From Chromera velia (taxonomy: Eukaryota; Sar; Chromeraceae), in assembly GCA_018398765.1 (NCBI GenBank), contig JAHBMJ010000895.1:12501-34900 (forward strand): a stretch of DNA of 22,400 nt. The letters run 5' to 3'. The notes beneath the pieces are model-generated. The model was given only the letters and a program-made list of their open reading frames with translations. It was not told where the DNA came from and did not search any database. The position numbers were made by a program, and so were the translations under genes. Of this stretch, positions 21,381 to 22,400 are shown one piece after another; positions within the stretch are counted from its first letter, which is position 1, and every line of letters starts with the position of its first letter.

Positions 21381-22400
21381 CTATTCTCCCCCTTTCCCTT
21401 CCGCCAAATTCGTGGCACTCTTTGACCCCCCCTTGCACACGGCCTTGTGCTCTTTCCAAGCGGCTTTCGCACATGACTTAGAGCAGTAACACTGACTGCT
21501 GCACCCCCCACACTTCTGGAGCCCAGGCAGTGCTACTCGACACCAACCACAGATACCCAACTTGACCCTACCCCACCACATGCTCCCTGCCTGAATCGTA
21601 TCTTGGAGGTGAGTGAGTTCCACGGATGCCCATGTACCGTCTGGCCCGAAGAAACGGAGACGGTCTCTGGAATCGTTTGGCTTGGGCGATAGACCTGCCA
21701 GGGGGCCTTCGTCCCGAATTGTCAGAGTTTCTACTGCAAACCGGGGGGGGAGATTTGCAGCGTCCGTGAGAGCACGGGAGCTATTTGGTTGTCTCTCCTC
21801 CATTCGGTCTCTCCTCCGACGCCCCCCCCGTCCCCGACCCCCCACCCCGCTGTCCGGAGTGTGACCCAGCTCCACTTCCATGGAGGCTCTCACAGCCTGT
21901 GCAAAAAAATCAAGACCCAGCTGAATGCGCACAGCGTTGGAGGCAGTTACGACTGTGCGGAGGACAACGCTGACATCTGAGTGGCGTTTGCCTCCGAAGG
22001 AGACTCGGAGGCCTCTCAGAAGCCGCACACCCTTCATGAAATGATGTCCCGGACTTTCAACCAGCTTATCTGCGTGCTGAAGGGGGTTCGTATCGATCCC
22101 CAAACGCCCAGCCATTGCCGGAGGCATATAGCTGCAAGTGCTGCCAGTGGACAAAAACACAAGGGCAGGGAGAGCCCAAAGCTCTCGCACGCCTTCGTCT
22201 GTCGCGTCGGGATCCGACAGCATGACCATCATGCACAGTGGACCTTTTCTCGGAGCGAAACACAGTTGCGTTCTGGAAAACCCGATGTTCAGGTTTGCTT
22301 CCAAAATTGAGAAATTTGCTCCCCTGCAAACTCAGGAGGAATCGTATTGGCATTTGAGGACCGGCTTGACCGTGCCGCCGCTCTCCACCCCCTCCGTCTC
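21381..22400 (-). CDS. Retropepsin-like domain fused to a C-terminal MYND zinc finger (5' end outside window or upstream exon)
   Basis: The clear coding frame runs on the - strand from about 22325 to the TAG stop at 21383-21381. Residue numbers count from the codon at 22304. The C-terminus is a complete MYND finger with C252-x2-C255, C265-x2-C268, C274-x3-C278-x7-H286-x3-C290 and the signature YCSKSCAKAAWKEHKAVC. MYND fingers usually bind proline-rich peptides. Upstream, ALVFLSTGSTCSYMP (residues 47-61) and LGLDFF (129-134) match the D-T/S-G active-site loop and the C-terminal hydrophobic-Gly motif of retropepsin-like aspartic proteases. The catalytic Asp position is Ser52 (TCC at 22151-22149), so protease activity is unlikely. 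A basic Gly/Arg linker (around 152-168) follows. There is no in-frame ATG before residue 25. The frame runs upstream through one TGA (22334-22332), next to a TTTGCAG acceptor-like site. Confidence 0.8.

Noticed and set aside
22332-22334. Reading the in-frame TGA as tryptophan or selenocysteine
   Set aside because: TGA-to-Trp is known from some organelle codes but this window is nuclear-like. TGA ends other genes here (1536-1538 and 19639-19641), and no selenocysteine element was identified. A splice site or a broken copy is simpler.

Overview
The window looks like nuclear DNA of an intron-rich protist. The coding parts are GC-rich and separated by AT-rich intergenic islands. Introns are GT-AG type, and acceptors are often preceded by TGCAG. 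Predicted proteins have long Ser/Pro/Gly/Arg-rich stretches, and there is a long ribonuclease-inhibitor-type LRR protein and a MYND zinc-finger protein. This style fits an alveolate of the chromerid kind (Chromera-like). That assignment is an inference from gene style and was not checked by homology search. I saw no rRNA, tRNA, CRISPR array or bacterial-type operon.

Layout from left to right. (1) 1-1538, + strand: the 3' exons of a small helical, unrecognised protein whose start lies left of the window. (2) 1681-3923, + strand: a two-exon gene for a basic, Ser/Pro/Arg-rich protein of 572 residues. Its intron contains an 83-bp tandem duplication. (3) 3924-5877: an AT-rich gene-free island with two short, non-autonomous DNA transposons (MITEs). 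Each has perfect terminal inverted repeats and an exact 8-bp target-site duplication. (4) 5878-10404, - strand: an LRR gene with several small phase-1 exons feeding one 2.3-kb exon. The big exon is broken in frame at a poly-C run containing an N. (5) 10405-11122: a divergent intergenic region with an 11-bp hairpin. (6) 11123-19641, + strand: a seven-exon gene. All its exon phases fit and it would encode 2,473 residues, mostly disordered. (7) 19642-21380: a second gene-poor region with an AT-rich core and a likely third, degraded relative of the MITE family. (8) 21381-22400, - strand: the 3' part of a gene joining a retropepsin-like fold, with Ser at the catalytic Asp position, to a complete C-terminal MYND zinc finger.

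The genes are on both strands, have separate introns, and share no visible pathway, so I see no operon-like system. The strongest unusual signals are the MITE family with CTAGGCNCC ends and the pseudo-retropepsin/MYND fusion. Exon borders were read by eye from splice consensus and phase continuity and need transcript support.
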